Assembly: GCA_032881465.1 (NCBI GenBank)
Contig: CP126168.1
Coordinates: 3,349,501 to 3,413,500, forward strand
Source: Parvibaculaceae bacterium PLY_AMNH_Bact1
Lineage (GTDB): Bacteria > Pseudomonadota > Alphaproteobacteria > Parvibaculales > Parvibaculaceae
Direction of reading: 5' to 3'
Length of the DNA stretch: 64,000 nucleotides
The notes under the pieces were generated by a model, which was not told the origin of the DNA, made no database searches, and saw only the letters and a program-made list of their open reading frames with translations. Positions within the stretch are counted from its first letter, which is position 1, and each line of letters starts with the position of its first letter. A program made the translations under genes and the position numbers. This document shows positions 62,572 to 64,000 of the stretch, piece after piece.

Positions 62572-64000
62572 TTACTGAGACCTTAAAACAGGAGCTGCTT
62601 TGGCCGACAGTGCATTCCAGGTACCAAGCAAACCAAGGCCAACAGTGATAATGGCAGCGCCCGCAATGGTAACGCCCAGGGTCACCGGCAGGAATGCCCA
62701 GGGTGCCTGCATGACCTGGGTGACGACCAGCCAGGCAGCGACCGAGCCGACTGCAGCGGCAACCGTCGCCGTCCCGACACCCAGAAGCGCATATTCCCAG
62801 ATATAGGCTTTGAGAACTTTGCCGCGTGTTGCACCAAGCACTTTAAGCACCACAGCGTCATAAACCCGTCGCCTGTGACCTGCAGCCATGGCGCCTGCCA
62901 GCACCATGATGCCGGACGCGAGCGTCACGATAGAGGTAGCCCGCACCGCCATGGCAAAGTCTTCCAGCAGCTTGTTCACCGCCTCCAACGCCTCTTTCAC
63001 CCGGACGATTGTTATGTTGGGGAAAGTCCTCGACACCTGTCGCTGCAGCTCGATTTCGCCTGCTTCGTCCATAGCAAGTGTCGCCAGGTGGGTGTGAGGT
63101 GCAGCTGCCAGCGCGGACGGCGAGAAGACGAAAATGAAGTTGATGCCCACATTCCCCCAGTCGATCTCGCGTGTATTGGCCACGGTTGCGGTCAGGTTCC
63201 GGCCCAGCACATTGACCGTAATTTCATCGCCAATGCCGATCCCGAACCCTTGCGACATTTCCTCAGTGATCGAGATCAGTGGAGGACCGGCATAGTCAGC
63301 AGCCCACCAGTCACCCTGCATAAGCTCAGAACCACCAGGCAAGTCTTGTGAATAGGTAATGCCGCGGTCACCCTGAAGCATCCAGGCTACATCCGGGGCC
63401 GCCACCACATCTTCTGCGGCCACGCCCTGTACCGACACGATCCGACCGCGAAGCATGGGCACCCGGTTGAGAGCTCGAACCCCCTCGGTGCTGGTCACAA
63501 TTTCTTCGAATTCTTCAACCTGATCGGGACCAATGTCGACGAAGAAGAAGGACGGCGCGCGCTCCGGCAATTCCCCATTGATCTGATCGGCAATATTTCC
63601 ATCGATGAGGGAGATAGTCACAAGCAGCGTGAGACCCAGCCCGAGCGACAGAACCACACTTGCGGTCGCCGATCCTGGTCGGTAGAGATTGGAGAGCGCC
63701 AGGCGCAGTTCCGGGTTTCGGAATCGTGGCGCGCGACGCGCGAGCGCCATGAGACCGAGCGCCGTAAGACGAAGCCCCACAAAACTCGCCACCGCGCCAA
63801 CGATGAACCAGGCAGCAAAGTCTGGCCGATCCGCAAGACCAATGGCGAGCCCCGCCAAAGCCACCAGGGCTAGAGCCATCACAACGATATAGGCCGGGCG
63901 CGGCCACACACGCGACGGTGCGACAATGTCGCGAAAGAGACCCGTTGCAGGAATTTCCCGTGCTCGCGCCAGCGGCCAGACGGCAAACGCGAGAGCAGCC
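62572..64000 (-). CDS. FtsX-like ABC permease, C-terminal part
   Basis: The gene continues past the window edge; the visible 476 codons are the C-terminal half of a large FtsX-family permease, like YbbP/LolCE-type proteins. PLARAREIPATGLFRD (near 63955) is the conserved loop before the second FtsX repeat. The periplasmic MacB-like domain spans about 60-250 of the visible part, and the last three helices follow (IVTLASGIMVLAGAMAAG, VVLKVLGATRGKVLKAYIWEYALLG). It probably pairs with a YbbA-like ATPase outside the window. Confidence 0.88.
   Translation of the reverse strand, partial: AALAFAVWPLARAREIPATGLFRDIVAPSRVWPRPAYIVVMALALVALAGLAIGLADRPDFAAWFIVGAVASFVGLRLTALGLMALARRAPRFRNPELRLALSNLYRPGSATASVVLSLGLGLTLLVTISLIDGNIADQINGELPERAPSFFFVDIGPDQVEEFEEIVTSTEGVRALNRVPMLRGRIVSVQGVAAEDVVAAPDVAWMLQGDRGITYSQDLPGGSELMQGDWWAADYAGPPLISITEEMSQGFGIGIGDEITVNVLGRNLTATVANTREIDWGNVGINFIFVFSPSALAAAPHTHLATLAMDEAGEIELQRQVSRTFPNITIVRVKEALEAVNKLLEDFAMAVRATSIVTLASGIMVLAGAMAAGHRRRVYDAVVLKVLGATRGKVLKAYIWEYALLGVGTATVAAAVGSVAAWLVVTQVMQAPWAFLPVTLGVTIAGAAIITVGLGLLGTWNALSAKAAPVLRSQ

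Overview
The window reads as ordinary chromosome of an alphaproteobacterium, most like a marine Hyphomicrobiales or Parvibaculum-type organism. Pointers are the sdhCDAB order, the ffh / chorismate mutase / rpsP-rimM-trmD-rplS / leuCD..leuB-asd run, a DUF2794 protein, ethylmalonyl-CoA-pathway type enzymes, a class I cytochrome c maturation locus (ccmABCDG) beside aconitase, and two families of intergenic palindromic repeats of the kind common in that class. No prophage, IS element, CRISPR array, rRNA or tRNA was seen.

Layout. 1-3.5 kb: end of a MazG-like gene, a PEP mutase/isocitrate lyase family enzyme, arylamine N-acetyltransferase and mmsA. 3.7-7.2 kb: an arsenic operon arsR-arsI-(TauD-type dioxygenase)-arsC-acr3. 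7.3-10 kb: small accessory proteins (ABM monooxygenase, VOC, YbjN, pentapeptide repeat). 10.2-13.7 kb: sdhCDAB. 13.8-17.1 kb: accessory block with a tandem paralogue pair, a serine hydrolase, a TetR regulator and an anchored protein, sprinkled with a 15-bp palindrome. 17.1-19.7 kb: mesaconyl-CoA hydratase, cupin and CitE-like enzyme. 19.9-24.6 kb: two convergent sensor kinases, one of them an ammonium transporter-histidine kinase fusion. 24.7-34.1 kb: amino-acid biosynthesis and translation genes (asd, leuB, leuD, leuC, rplS, trmD, rimM, rpsP, chorismate mutase, ffh), preceded by a promoter/three-hairpin/terminator unit. 34.3-37.8 kb: a flagellar-rod-like small protein, CinA-type amidase, glycosyltransferase and flippase. 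38-41.8 kb: dapF-mtaB-ftsY-yciB. 41.9-44.8 kb: DUF2332, NUDIX, a MarR regulator with a basic tail, and a hypothetical protein. 44.9-48.6 kb: ccmABCDG led by a crotonase. 48.8-52.1 kb: aconitase with a roughly 200-residue histone H1-like Lys/Ala tail. 52.2-57.7 kb: DUF1223 and a Gld-type ABC exporter cluster. 58-64 kb: two SDRs, DUF2794, a CPA2 antiporter, a Bax-inhibitor-1 protein under a sigma-32-like promoter, and the end of an FtsX-type permease.

The main candidates for something new are the H1-like tail fused in frame to aconitase, the Amt-kinase fusion convergent with a hybrid kinase, the dioxygenase embedded in an organoarsenical operon, the four-site palindrome around the TetR gene, and the structured RNA unit upstream of ffh. 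All functional calls come from reading motifs; no database search was run.
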